A stretch of DNA of 64,000 nucleotides from Cryptomeria japonica. Lineage: Eukaryota; Streptophyta; Pinopsida; Cupressales; Cupressaceae. Where the stretch lies: contig NC_081414.1 in the NCBI RefSeq assembly GCF_030272615.1, positions 333,421,427-333,485,426 on the forward strand. Reading direction: 5' to 3'. The notes below the pieces were generated by a model. It was given only the letters and a program-made list of their open reading frames with translations, ran no database searches and was not told the origin of the DNA. This document shows positions 23,267 through 34,985 of this stretch, piece after piece; positions within the stretch are counted from its first letter, which is position 1; each line of letters opens with the position of its first letter. Both the position numbers and the translations under genes were made by a program.

Positions 23267-23455
23267 AATTGAAATTTGAGCCAGTATTCATTGCAATTGT
23301 TCCACTAAGTTATATTGTCATGAAGTGGAGCTTGATTCATTTGTTATACCTAGAAATTTGACCTTCACTTTGCTTCTTGTAATAACGTCAATTGGTTCTG
23401 AAGGTGTGTTATCTTGAACGATGATGATATTTACCACATCATCATATGTATAAGT

Positions 23456-25085
23456 TTAGTTCACTTTAGCTTTACCTTTGTCATCTTTTGATTTATATTG
23501 TTCACCTTTTTCATAGTTTGGAAGCGGAGTTTTGAAGGCTAGGTGTGATTTGTTTGTCTTATGGCTATCCACTATGATAGTTCCATTATCAATTAAATCT
23601 TGGATACAGTATTTCAATCTTTGACAATCATTAGTTTGGTGTCCTTTATTCCGATGGTAATTGAAAAAATGATTGTCGTTCCACCAATTTGGTTTGAATT
23701 GTGGTTCATAACTTCTTACTTCTAGTAAAATAATCAGTTTGTTCACAAGAAGAGTTTTAAAAGCCGATTCCAAGGGTTCTCCAATGTTTGTGAATTTCCT
23801 GCAAGGATTGGAGAAGAAATACTTGGATTTATTGTTTTCTTGATTGTTATTTTCTGGGATCTAACTTGATAGATTAAAGATTGGTTGTTGTTTTGTAGCA
23901 TTACTATCATCATTTCCTCCATTGATGACATTCCTATTCTTTGACCAGAACTTGGGTTTGTCATTGTTGTTGTTATTGTTATTTTGATTGTTGTTGTAAG
24001 AATTATTGTAAAGTTTTAGCTCTCCTTTCTTTACCATCACGTCTTCTGTTTTCAGACCATTCTCAATCATCTTGGCGAAAGGAGGACATTGCATTTTTAG
24101 ATGATAACTCATTTCATTGATAAGATTATCAATGAATATATCCATCTTTTATTGATCAGGTACATCTCTTGGATACCTATTAAACATTTATTTTCATCGC
24201 TGCAAGAAGATCATGAAAGATTCACCATTCTTTTGTTTAACATTGCATAAATCCAGCATTGTTATCTCATTCCTTACATTGTAGGAGTATTGTGAAATAA
24301 ACCTATTCATGATCTCTTCAAAAGATTTGATTCCAGATGGTAATTTGGAGAACCATTCCATTGATTGTCCATTTAAACTACTAGGGAATAGATGCATCAG
24401 GTAAGTTTTGTCATGTGCAAATTCCATACTCATAGTACAAAACTCCCTAATGTGATCTTGAGGATCAGATTTTCCATTATATTTGTCATATTTAGGGATC
24501 TCGCAATGCTATGAAAATGGTATCATATTCAAACTTTTATCAAAAGGATACGAGAAGATTATCTTCCAATGAATACTTCTTGGAGTTTATTCCATTATGC
24601 ATATCTTGTATCTGTTGTTGTAGAGTTTGCATTTGCTGAGTAAGATTTAACAATGGATTATCCATACAGTTTTTCCTTGTCTCTTTGTAAATTATTTTAT
24701 CACTACGCTCTCTTCTTGTGTCATCATGTTCTTTTCTTGTTTCTTCATGGCTTTATTTGTTTATATCTTCGTTATTTGGATCATCTGCATTTTGAGTATT
24801 ACTTGTTTCCGCATCTTGTTTCAAGTCATCTATGTTAAAGTCTTGTGGCAATTTAGCTCCTGATTTTGCCAACATCAAAAGATATTTTTCTTTTTGCTTT
24901 GCTATTTATTTTTCCATTAGTCTATCAAATTTGAAATCTTGCTCAAGGTCTCTAATGGTGTTATTAACCACTTCTTCATCAACAGTGGTATACCCAAAAG
25001 TGTGGAACGTTGAATTATCTTCTTCTTCCATTTGGTTTTGTTATTTTCTGAGTTGTTCATATTGAGCTCTAGTCCAAACTGGCAT
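23456..25085 (-). pseudogene. gag of Gypsy H
   Basis: Starts at an ATG at 25083-25085 followed by PVWTRAQYEQLRK. A glutamate-rich N-terminal region (24650-25080) is followed by the retrotransposon gag core (24194-24480; SSLNGQSMEWFSKLPSGIKSF). A zinc-finger-like segment NYHRNKGHQTNDCQRLK sits at about 23616-23670, but its first Cys is replaced by Phe. An asparagine-rich stretch (about 23950-24000) is encoded by a repetitive AAC/AAT tract. Several stops separate the pieces. Confidence 0.8.
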
Positions 25086-25428
25086 GTGATTGTTTTGAAA
25101 CTTTTGAAGTTTTCTAAAGACAACTCAATAGGTGATTATTGGTTTAGGAAGGTATGATTTGTTGATTTTACCACTATTGTTTGTTCATTGTGATAAAGCA
25201 TCTCTTTGTTGAAAAGCACGTCCTTACAAAATTTCTCCGTCAAATTTTGTCCCACAGCCATGTAAATAGTGATGAAAATAGTGTAGGAATGTCCTCTGTT
25301 TTAATAAGATCTTGTGATTGATATACAAGAATCTTATCCTTTTCTGAGTAGCTTTATAACTAGATTTTCTTTTCTTTGTTGGCATTTTGAGTTTGTCAGT
25401 ATTTTGCATAGAGATTGCATTAATGATA
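25086..25428 (-). other. Leader of Gypsy H, truncated by Copia D
   Basis: No gene. A primer site is expected here. The minus-strand word TGGCTGTGGGAC (about 25252-25263) vaguely recalls Gypsy leaders but is not convincing. The sequence stops at 25428, where Copia D begins. The target duplication of D cannot be checked because its 3' LTR is missing. Confidence 0.4.
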
Positions 25429-26650
25429 TGTTGTCATTGATGTCAATTGAACCGGTAATGGTATTCATGTTATTGCCAATATTGTGGTTTTTGATATTGG
25501 CTAGTAACCGGTAAGAAGAAGCTTTGTGGAAGATGATGTAAACCGATATGTAGAGTTTGTGAGTTGAACCAGTGAACCAGTGTAAAGGGTTAAACCTTTC
25601 TATGTAATGTAACCAGTAAACCCTATCAGCTGTTAAACCCTAACCGATCAAGTTTGGTGGTTTATTATATGATAAGTGGTAATGATGGAGACATGTGTGA
25701 TCATTGTATGAGGATATGTTCAAATTATTTTGGCACGTTTGTTTTTGTCTAGGGAAGGAGAAAAATGTATTGCATCTAATGCACAACACGTGATGAGTTA
25801 CAAAGTCCGATGAAGCGGTGATCATGGAGTGGTTGGAATTTCCTTGAAAAATGTGAAGAGATTGTCATGATTTCTAACAGTCAAGATTATACCAACTTAT
25901 TTGTAATCTCAATGATGAGAATTAGGTTTTTGTTGTGTTACCAACCTAATTGATTTGTATTTAAGGTCGATGAAAACCTATTAAGTGTGTAGCTGCCTAA
26001 CTAGTGAATGTATCTGCACTTTGAGTGAAGGCAAATTGAAGCTTAGAAGGATCTGATCAAGCAAATGTAGTGCTACTCAGATAGATCAAGAAAACCTGTT
26101 GTTTTCTAGCAATTACAACATAAGTGAAATCCCTTAACCAGGTAAGCTCTAAGAATCTTGGTTACTCATTAAATCCTCTAACAAGGTGGTCCATTCGCTT
26201 GGATTCTTAAATCCTCGAGTGATGTTACTCCTAACAGGGTATTGTTCTTTTAATCAGGGCATATTTGTAAATCCCTTATCTGGGTGATTCCTAACCAGAA
26301 TTAGTTCTTAATAGGACTTATTGTAAAGCTTTAACAAGCTTGGCTCTTAACAGGGGGAACTTCTGAAGAGTTCAGATAGCTATCCTTGTGAGTCTCATCT
26401 CACTGTGGTTTTTACCTATTTGGGTTTTCCACGTATAAACATTTGTGTCAAGTGGTAAATTCTATTGTGGTTATGATCTTATTTGTTGATTTGGTTAACT
26501 TCTGATAAGGCATGTTAAGTAGAAGGATTGAGAGATGAATATGTTGAGTTATGATTAAGCATTGTTGATGTTTACAAGATTGAAGTTGTTTACTGTTAAA
26601 GTTGTCATAACTATTAAACTGATCGATGTCAAGTATTCATATGAATATTG
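25429..26650 (+). repeat. 5' LTR of Copia D, first part
   Basis: 1,222 bp starting TGTTGTCATTGATGTC. It has a TATTTAAGG box near 25960 as a possible promoter core and many ACCGGT-like words. It is cut at 26650 by Copia C (TSD TATTG, 26646-26650) and resumes at 40570. No ORF of note. Confidence 0.85.
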
Positions 26651-27263
26651 TGATGAATAATGATGAACAACAAATACCCTAATCAATACTGAGAGGGGGG
26701 GTGAATCAGTACAGACAAAAACTTTTACAACAACTTATCAAGTTAAAGAAATATCAACCAATTGTCTTCATTACTGAACTTAACCACTGCAATACTAGTT
26801 AAACACAGTAAGACTTCAGACAACATATACTGATAAGTCTGAACACTTCAAATACATTCAATACTTGATAACAACTTCACCCATAAACATATGCATGTGG
26901 TATACTAGTAATACCATAACCTAATAGCTCTGCATGCATAATTACTAAAACGTAGAATACTCAATCATCACATGAAAAATGCACATCTCATGACATAGTT
27001 TTTTCACGTGGAAATCCAAATGGGAAAAACCACAGTGGGGATGAATACCCACAAGCTTGTTTTGAACTCTTTTGAATCTTTCTTTGTTAGGAGCCTAGTT
27101 CGGTTAAAAACTTTTACAATAAGATTCTGCTAGGAACTGATCCTATTAGAGATCACTCGGTTAAGGGATGGCTATATACCCTGTTAAAGGTTGAAACCCT
27201 ATTAGAGGTTACCTCACTAGAGGATTTGAAGAACTCAATGATCTTGAGTGACCCAGTTAAAGG

Positions 27264-28324
27264 TGTTAGGTCCTGGAGACAACTGAGAGGTGGGGGGTGA
27301 ATGAATTGTCAAATAAATTTAAACCCAAAACAATTTAACCAACTTAATGCTTAATACCAGTAAACCAGTTCAATATGCTGGTAGATAGTTTTAATAGTTA
27401 ATTGCTATACCGGTAAGGATTAGTGCCTGAAACATAAAAATAAAGTTATCCACAATACATAACACCAATATTTGTACGCGGAAACCCTGTAAGGGGAAAA
27501 ACCATGGTGGGAAACCTTACCCACAATCAGATGATACTACTGCAGATAGTAAGTGTACATAAATGGGGTTTGCACATGCAGAAAGGCCAACCACCTAGAG
27601 CTCACTGCTCAATCACAAAATGGGAGTCACACTAACTACAGTTGGATGGTTAAATCCAATAAGAATGTATTGCTCAAAATAGCATCTTCATATGCTGGAT
27701 TCAGTACTGGTGTAATGTTGATATGCTTTCACAAAAACCTAGCTTCACCTTCAAATGATGTCTACATGTATAGCTCTGCTTAATCTCGCATATACCTTCA
27801 CAAAAACCTTCTTCGCATTCCACACTTGATCTTACAAATAAGATCTTACATTTATACCATAACCTAAGACCAATTTTAGTAGGTCAGCTCTACAAGATAT
27901 TACAATAAAAACATTTTACAAACAATATAATATCTGATGCAATAACCGATTGAACATGTTGGATTAATGCATTTATAACAATAATTAATCATCTCCATAG
28001 CGTGCCATGTTGTTCTAAAAAAGATAAACCTGTCGGTGTAACCCTAGACCTATTTGCCAGTAACAACAAATATGCAACTATGAATATACCAATGAACAAA
28101 ACTCTGGGACAAGATGTCCAAATGATGTCTTAGACATAGCCATGTGTTTTCCATATCATTCCAAGTGTCGGTGATCATTATATCTTGCCGGTGTACTAGA
28201 AATCAGTGATTGTGCATGAGTCACTTGCTTGCCGGTGAATGTTGCTGATTCTCCAAAGTGCCAGAGTTGATAAGAGTTTAGTAGGTGTTGACATCAATGA
28301 CAAAACCATACCAAAATACCAACA
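27264..28324 (-). repeat. 3' LTR of Copia B'
   Basis: 1,061 bp; on the plus strand it reads TGTTAGGTCC to ATACCAACA. It matches 1543-2604 of B. It retains the G-rich counterpart of the C-tract motif (GAGAGGTGGGGGGTGAAT, about 27285-27302), here with an internal T. Confidence 0.93.
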
Positions 28325-28783
28325 ATCTCCCCCTTTGGCATTGATGGCAACACAAGATGGAAAAACCATCAAAGTGCCAAAACAAAAATGCCAAGTACCA
28401 AAAACCAACAATCTCCAAAAATATCATAAATAAAAATCAAAATACAGATATAGAGAGTAATAATCTCTCCTAAACAACAATCTCTCCCCCCGGGAGCAAC
28501 ATGTGTTTTCCTTGTGTTTCTCAAAGTTTTTCCATACCAATCTCTCCCCCTTTGACATCAAATGCCAAAGTTACAATAAAACCAAGTTCATATACAAAAT
28601 ACCAATCAATTCAATATACCAACTACTCCCCCTGAGAAGTAGCTTCTCATCAAGGATCGGAATAAAGATTTCTCTGTTAATTCTACCGGTTGATGACAAT
28701 CATCAATTGTCTAAGTCTCTACTGGTGGTGGTATGACTCCAAGATAATCTTTGAGATTTTCAAAAGTCTCCTTAGGCAAAGGT
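28325..28783 (-). other. 3' untranslated region and polypurine tracts of Copia B'
   Basis: Minus strand. The priming tract is the complement of TCTCCCCCTTT at 28326-28336, next to the LTR. Further copies of the tract are near 28482, 28543 and 28625, the same four-tract layout as B. GCATTGATGGCAACAC here pairs with GTGTTGACATCAATG inside the LTR near 28285. Confidence 0.75.
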
Positions 28784-29524
28784 TTAGTAAAAATATCTGC
28801 AATTTGCAATCTGCTCTTTAGTATTCACATAAACCAGTTTTATCTCCTTTGCTTCAACATTTTCCCTTAGAAAATTTAGTTTGATAGAAACATGTTCAGT
28901 TTTAGAATGTAATACCGGATTCTTAGATATATCAATTGTCGCAGTGTTATCACAATAGATAGTAATAGGTTCCTTGCAGTTTACCTTTATGTCTTTCAAC
29001 ATTTGCTTAAGCCATAGTACTTGTGTACAGTTAGTTGCTGTTGCAACATATTTCGATTCTGTTGTTGATAAAGATGTACAACTTTGTTTCTTACTCAACC
29101 AAGAAACTAATATGTTTCCAAGAAAGAATGCTCTATCGGTGGTGCTTTTTCTATCATCCACATCTCCAACCCAATTTGCATCTGTGTATGCACATAATTC
29201 AAAGTTTTCATTTCTAGAATACCATAATCCAAGATTTATAGTGCCTTGTAAGTACCGAAAAATCCTTTTTATTGCTGATTCATGATTTTCTCTAGGATTA
29301 CTTTGAAATCTTGAAACAATACATACTGCATTCATAATATCAGGTATGGTTTGTGTCAAATATAGTAAACCTCTTATCATAGATTTGTATCTAGTTGGAT
29401 TAACAGGTGTAGATTCATCCCTTTGTGATAATTTGTCATTTGTTGTCATAGGTGTGCTTACCGGTTTAGAGTTTTCCATCCCAAATTTCTTTAGTAACTC
29501 TTTTAAGTATTTGGATTGAATCAA
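28784..29524 (-). pseudogene. RNase H of Copia B'
   Basis: Open for 246 codons from IQSKYLKELLKKFGMENSK. Landmarks: TQTIPDIMNAVCIVSRFQ, TDANWVGDVDDRKSTT, SKYVATATNCTQVLWLKQM, CDNTATIDISKNPVLHSKT. A frameshift after VNTKEQIA (about 28800) replaces the usual ADIF.KPLP ending. It covers part of the RT-RNase H connection as well. Confidence 0.88.
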
Positions 29525-30240
29525 GATTATACCTTTATCAGTCTATGAAATCTGCAATCCTAAAAAGAATTTTATTTCTCTAGTCATAGACATTTCAAAT
29601 TCTTGCTGCATTTTAATAGAAAATTCCTTACATAATCCATCTTCTCCTCCAAAGATTATATCATTAACAAATACTTCTATAATCAAGATGTCATCATTAG
29701 TTACTTTATAATATAAATTTCTCTCTGCATTTCCTTTAGTAAAACCAATCTTTAAAAGATACTAATCCAATCTTGCATACCAAGCTCTTGGAGCTTGTTT
29801 TAGTCCATACAAAGCTTTCCTTAACTTGCAAACCATATCATTGTCATCTGTCAAAGAAAATTCATCAGGTTGTTCAATGTATACTTCCTCTTCAAGATCT
29901 CCATTCAAAAATGCACATTTAATATCCATTTGATAAACTTTGTAGTTCTTGTGTGCTGCAAAAGCCAAAAATAGTCTGACTGCCTCAATTCTAGCTACCG
30001 GTGCAAAGGTTTCATTGTAATCAACTCCTTTCTGAGAATATCCCTTACACACTAGTCTTTCTTTATTTATGACAACCTTACCATCTTCATTAATTTTGTT
30101 TCTAAATACCCATTTGGTTCCAATTACATTTTTATCTTTAGGCCGAGGAACTAATGTCCAAGTGTTGTTTTTCTCAATTTGTTCTAATTCTTCTTCCATA
30201 GATTTAATCCAAAATTTATCTTGACATGCCTCATTAATAG
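29525..30240 (-). pseudogene. Reverse transcriptase of Copia B'
   Basis: From [20 protein letters not shown] (30199) through [58 protein letters not shown] at 29763-29765 follows, then a catalytic FVNDIIFG at about 29655-29680, where the first Asp of the usual FVDD is Asn. Loss of that catalytic Asp, together with the stop, means this copy cannot make active RT. Confidence 0.85.
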
Positions 30241-31480
30241 ATGATGGTTAAATTTGAGAAATAAGACATACCTCTTCATTTTCCAATCTTCCTCTTGTCA
30301 TAACTCCTTTAAACTTGTTTCCAATTATCTGATCTTCATAATGATTCAGTCTTACCTACCGAGGTGTCTTGGTTTGCTGTTGTTCCTCAATTACTGTGGA
30401 ATCCTCAGATGATACTGGGGTAACTGGATCTTCATTCTGTACCGGTGGATTCAGAGTAGGTTCATTTATCAAAAAAAATTTTACCAGTTCAGAGTCTATA
30501 TACCTTGAAGTTCCTCTGAATTGTTCATCAATTTTTACATTTGTACTTTCAACAATTTTCTGCAATCTTTTGTTAAAACATCTATATGCCTTTCTCTTAG
30601 ATGAATAACCAAGAAATATTCCTTCATCTATTCTAGGATCAAATTTTCCAATATACTCATCTCTTCTGATATAACATTTACTTCCAAAAATTGTGAAATA
30701 CTTAGGAGTAGGAGTATTACCAAACCATAGTTCATGAGGGGTCTTACCGGTTTCACCTTTGATGTGAACTTTGTTGAATGTATAGACCGTTGTACTGACT
30801 GCTTCTCTCCAATATATATATGGTAGGTTTTCTTCTGATAACATACTTCTTGCTACATCCAAGATAGTTCTGTTTTTCCTTTCAACAACTCCATTCTGCT
30901 GTGGTGTCTGAGGCACTGATAGTTGTCTTCTGATTCCATTAACTTCACAGAATGTATTAAATTCCTTAGATGTAAATTCACCTCCTTGATTTTATCTTAA
31001 ACATTTGATTTTCTTAAAGGTTTCATTTTCTACCATTGCTTTGAACAGTTTGAACTTTCCAAGTGCTTCTGATTTTTCTCTAAGAAAAGTAACCCAACAC
31101 ATTCTAGAATAGTCATCAATAATTGGCATGAAATATCTATCACCTTGTAAGGTTTTAGTTCTAGTTGGACCACATAAATTAGTGTGAATCAAATCAAGAG
31201 CATTATTTGATTTTTCTGGAATACTTTTGAAATTAGCTCTAACTTGTTTTCCAAATTGACATTCCTTACATACTATATTCTGAGGTTTGACAATTTTAGG
31301 TAAATCTCTAACTGCCTTAGTAGTACTAATCTTTACCATGCAATCAAAGTTTACATGAAAGAGTCTCTTATGCCATAGCCAACTTTCATCAATATGTGTA
31401 ATTAAGCATGTCTTTTCATTGTTATTCAAATGAAAGATATTACCTCTAGTCTGATTACCGGTTGCAATTTCCAAACCAGT
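30241..31480 (-). pseudogene. Integrase of Copia B'
   Basis: Includes the zinc-binding region (LWHKRLFHVNFDCMVK and VCKECQFGKQVRA) and the core with DLIHTNLCGPTRTK, in which the first catalytic Asp position reads Asn in HTNLCG. After a stop near 30990 come LN.GGEFTSKEF and QQNGVVERKNRT (Glu). The C-terminal part (KTPHELWFGNTPTPKYF, FGSKCYIRRDEYIG, FLGYSSKRKAYRCFNKR) is open to about 30356. The Asp-to-Asn change and the stop are inactivating. Confidence 0.87.
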
Positions 31481-31843
31481 TCTATTCATGATTTTGCATT
31501 TTCCATTTTTGAATTGCAACTGAAATCTTTTCTCAACTAATTGACCAACACTCAAAAGTTTATGCTTTAATCCTTCAACATAGTAAACATTGTTAGTGTT
31601 ATGCTTACCATCAAGAGATATTGTACCCTTACCTTTGATTGAACAAGCTTTGTCATCTCCAAATCTCATTAAGCCTCCATTGTATTCTTGAAAGTTCAAG
31701 AATTTACTTTTGTCTCCTGTCATATGATGTGAGCATCCCGAATCAATGATCCATTCATCCTTTACTTCAGCTTTAGCTTCCAGGGCTTGTACTACCAGTT
31801 GAGCAGTAGGTGCCGGTTGATCTTCTGTTATAGCAACAAAAAC
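31481..31843 (-). pseudogene. Protease of Copia B'
   Basis: Contains EWIIDSGCSHHMTGDKSKF at about 31700-31757 with the catalytic DSG, then the conserved FGDDKACSIKGKGTISLDG. The upstream linker APTAQLVVQALEAKAEVKD has a TGA near 31843, where the B counterpart reads Trp. Confidence 0.85.
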
Positions 31844-32856
31844 TCATCCATTGTCTACTGGATCCTCATCAGAATCATCAGTCACACCTTCATCAGCAAT
31901 GTAACAAGATTTGTCTTTATTCTTCTTAAATCTGTATCTCTGATATTCAGGGTTAGGCTTGTATGTTCTTCTAGCTTCTTCTCTTAGTCTAGCATGTCTA
32001 TCAGCCCATCTTGAAGCCATATGACCAATCTTATTACAGTTAAAACATTTAAAGGGTGCTTTACCTTCATACTTACTTCCAACTGGACCTTTAGGCATTT
32101 TCCTTGCAAATAGTGCTTCAAGTTCTTCAAGTTCTTCAAGTTCTTTCCTACTTTCTTCAAGTTCTCTTGCATAAAAGGCTTTCCAATCAGATTTTTCAAA
32201 TGATGGAGTAGATGATGTTGATGCTTTAAAGGCCAAATTTGACTTTATAGTAGCAACAGGACCAAATTCCTCAATTTCAAAAGCTGAAAGTTTCCCAATT
32301 AATGTATCCCTAGTTACTGATGTATTAGGCATTGTTCTTAACTCATTTATAGCAATGACTTTCATTTTGTATGTCGGTGGCAATCCTCCTAAAACTTTTG
32401 AAACAATTTCATCCTCACTTAAGGTTCCTCCACAACATTTAATACCTAAAACAATTTTATTTACTCTTTCCATAAAAGTAGAAATCCTTTCATCTTCTTC
32501 CATTTTCAGATGTTGATACCTGACTCGGAAGCTTTCAAGTTTTGCAATTTTGACTGTGGAATTTTCTTCATTTAGTTTTTCCAAATGATCCCAAATAGCT
32601 TTAGTAGTAGACCTATCTGATAGTCCCATGATTTGTTGATCTGATAATGCGCTCAAAAGTACTTCTCTTGCTTTGCAATCATTTTCCTCATCTTTAGTCA
32701 AGTTAGCTAGACTAGGCTGACCTTGTACAGCAATAGTATAGCCATTCTTTGTAACTTCCTAGATGTCTTTTCCAATGCAATTCAGATGTGTCTAGATTCT
32801 AATCTTCCATATGCCATAGTTGGTTCCATCAGGTTTAGGACTATCCTTTCTAAAAT
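31844..32856 (-). pseudogene. gag of Copia B', start codon deleted
   Basis: Minus-strand gag with CCHC knuckle CFNCNKIGHMASRW, whose last Cys is replaced by Trp, so zinc binding is likely lost. The body is open for 285 codons from TKDEENDCKAREVLLSALS. An upstream TAG (about 32758) replaces Trp of IWEVTKNGY. The first codons and ATG present in B (2661) are missing: the LTR joins directly at CTAATT (32857-32862). Confidence 0.88.
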
Positions 32857-32862
32857 AATTAG

Positions 32863-33881
32863 TTGTCAAATAAATTTAAACCAAAAACAATTTAACCAAC
32901 TTAATGCTTAATACCGGTAAACCAGTTCAATATGCTGGTAGACAATTTTAATAGTTAATTGCTATACTGGTAAGGATTAGTGCATGAAACATAAACACAA
33001 AGCTATCCACAACACATAACACTAATATTTGTACGTGGAAGCTTTGTAAGGGGAAAAACCACGGTGGGAAACCTTACCCACAATCAGATGATACTACTGC
33101 AGATAGTAAGTGTACATAAATGGGGTCTACACATGCAGAAAGGCCAACCACCTAGAGCTCACTGCTCAATCACAAAATGGGAGTCACACTGACTACAGTT
33201 GGATGGTTAAATCCAATAAGAATGTACTGCTCAAAATAACATCTTCATATGCTGGATTCAATACCAGTGTAATGCTGATATGCTTTCACAAAAACCTAGC
33301 TTCACCTTCAAATGATGTTTGCATGTATAGCTCTACTTAATCTTGCATATACCTTCACAAAAACCTTCTTCACATTCCACATTTGATCTTACAAATAAGA
33401 TCTTACATTTATACCATAACCTAAGACCAATTTTAGTAGGTCGGCTCTACAAGATATTACAATAAAAACATTTTACAAACAATATAATATCCAATGCAAT
33501 AACTGATTGAACATGTTGGCTTAATGCATTTACAGCAACAATCAATCATCTCCATAGCATGCCATGTTGTTCTGAAAAGGATAATCCTGGCCGTGTAACC
33601 CTAGACCTATTTACCGGTAACAACAAATATGCAACTATGAATATACCAATGAACAAAACTCTAGGACAAGATGTCCAAACGATGTCTTAGACATAGCCAT
33701 GTGTTTTCCATATCATTCCAAGTGTCGGTGATCATTATATCTTGCTAGTGTACCAGATATCGGTGACTGTGCATGAGTCACTTGCTTGCCAGTGAATGTT
33801 GTTGATTCTCCAAAGTGCCAGAGTTGATAAGAGTTTAGTAGGTGTTGACATCAATGACAAAACCATACCAAAATACCAACA
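32863..33881 (-). repeat. 5' LTR of Copia B', 3' end deleted
   Basis: About 1,019 bp, matching the 3' LTR of the same element but lacking the terminal part that holds the C-tract motif and CTAACA end. In B the same two places are 2565-2570 and 2668-2673, both CTAATT, so the loss equals 103 bp between two six-base repeats. Confidence 0.9.
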
Positions 33882-34703
33882 AAAGGATTTACAATAAGCC
33901 TGTTAAAGCTACCCGGTAAAGGGATTTTCCAACTATTGAAATGATTAGAAGATAATAGGTAAAACTTTGATTTGATAACAACACTACATGCTAAGGTAGA
34001 TCCTTTTCAATTCCTCTACTTTGCAATCACACTCTGCAGTTTTTCTCTTACTGGTCTGGCAAGTATCGCATCACTTGGATACACACACAACATTTGCTAA
34101 TAAATTTTACAATAACAAACATCATCAACCTTATAGACAATAGTTAGGTCGGTAGCATAAACCCTAAACCCTAAGCATCTTAGGTTTACAACACAGGCGG
34201 TGCAATCTTGACTGTTCAAACACTTGCATAGTGTATTATAATTTCAAACAGATCACAAGACAATCTACATTGTTCATTCTACACCGCACATGGGAATCAG
34301 TAACTCATCATGCTTTCTTCTCATACCACCAAGAAGAACCTTCATTCTCAAGGTAGACATTTAATGCAATCGATCTTCATATGCAAGATCCTCAAGGAAA
34401 TCCTTCATGCACACAAAACTATCATGGCACCTCGATCTTATTACAACTGATCACAGAGTATCAGTGGTTGCATCACACAAGCTAGATTGCCAAACCGGAA
34501 ACCCTAGAGCTGAGACTACCAACCGGTAGTCACACTTAGTGAAACCCCAACACTGATTCACAACATCTCTTCATACCTCTTCATACTAGTTCACTAACTT
34601 CTTTTAATCTGCATACCTGTTTACTTTTACTTATCGACAACAATGCCAACATACATTATCATCATATCGACATGTTGGTTCATCATATGCCAACAATATC
34701 CAA

Positions 34704-34985
34704 CAATCTCCCTCTTTGGCATTGATGGCAATACTCATTGTAGCATTGCAACTGTAAACATCATAGACCAGTGTATCTGCATTATCAGATATCTTCTCCC
34801 CATTCATCAGATATGTTCTCCCCCTTTGACAACAATGCCAAAGTGGAGGCACAAGCTTCCATACTCCACTATGTTGCTCCCCCTATGGAGTAGCATCCTT
34901 CAACACATCAATCCTGAAAGATTTGACACTGTAGTTCCTGACTGATGCAGAGCATACAACTTTTAGTTGACTTCATGAAGGGGCA
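34704..34985 (-). other. 3' untranslated region and polypurine tract of Copia C
   Basis: Minus strand. The LTR-adjacent tract is AAAGAGGGAGAT (complement of 34704-34715). Further G tracts lie near 34815 and 34880. GCATTGATGGCAATAC at 34718-34733 is the upstream arm of the inverted repeat around the tract. Not coding. Confidence 0.7.

Larger units (their letters stand above)
11297..25428 (-). mobile_element. Element H: Tat-like Ty3/Gypsy retrotransposon with an antisense extra ORF
   Basis: Minus-strand Gypsy element. Reading from 25085 downward: gag, aspartic protease, a long linker, RT, RNase H, remnants of a second RNase H-like domain, and integrase. This order with two RNase H domains is the hallmark of the plant Tat lineage. 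Downstream of integrase, on the opposite strand, is a decayed plant-mobile-domain ORF (13431-15403). A polypurine tract and probable 3' LTR lie at 11297-12404. The 5' LTR is not resolved: Copia D starts at 25429, and the sequence there does not visibly match the left LTR. All genes carry stops. Confidence 0.75.
27264..33881 (-). mobile_element. Element B': Copia retrotransposon, minus-strand sibling of B
   Basis: 6,618 bp with perfect target duplication AAAGG (27259-27263 and 33882-33886), inside the 3' LTR of Copia C. Protein and LTR sequences are very close to element B. Frames are better preserved than in B. However, a deletion removed the end of the 5' LTR, the primer site and the gag start codon. 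It was the last to insert in the C-D nest. Confidence 0.95.
26651..34703 (-). repeat. 3' LTR of Copia C, split by B'
   Basis: Two parts, 26651-27263 and 33887-34703, about 1,430 bp in total, match the 5' LTR 39128-40564. The plus-strand left end is TGATGAATAATGATG and the right end ATATCCAACA. The motif GAGAGGGGGGGTGAAT lies near 26690-26705. Confidence 0.9.

Noticed and set aside
17545-25085. Element H considered as an integrated pararetrovirus
   Set aside because: It has a clear integrase with zinc and DDE motifs, a Gypsy domain order and no movement-protein motif.
34140-34200. CCCTAAACCCTAA words resembling plant telomere repeats (also near 40020)
   Set aside because: Only two units, within both LTRs of Copia C; not an interstitial telomere array.
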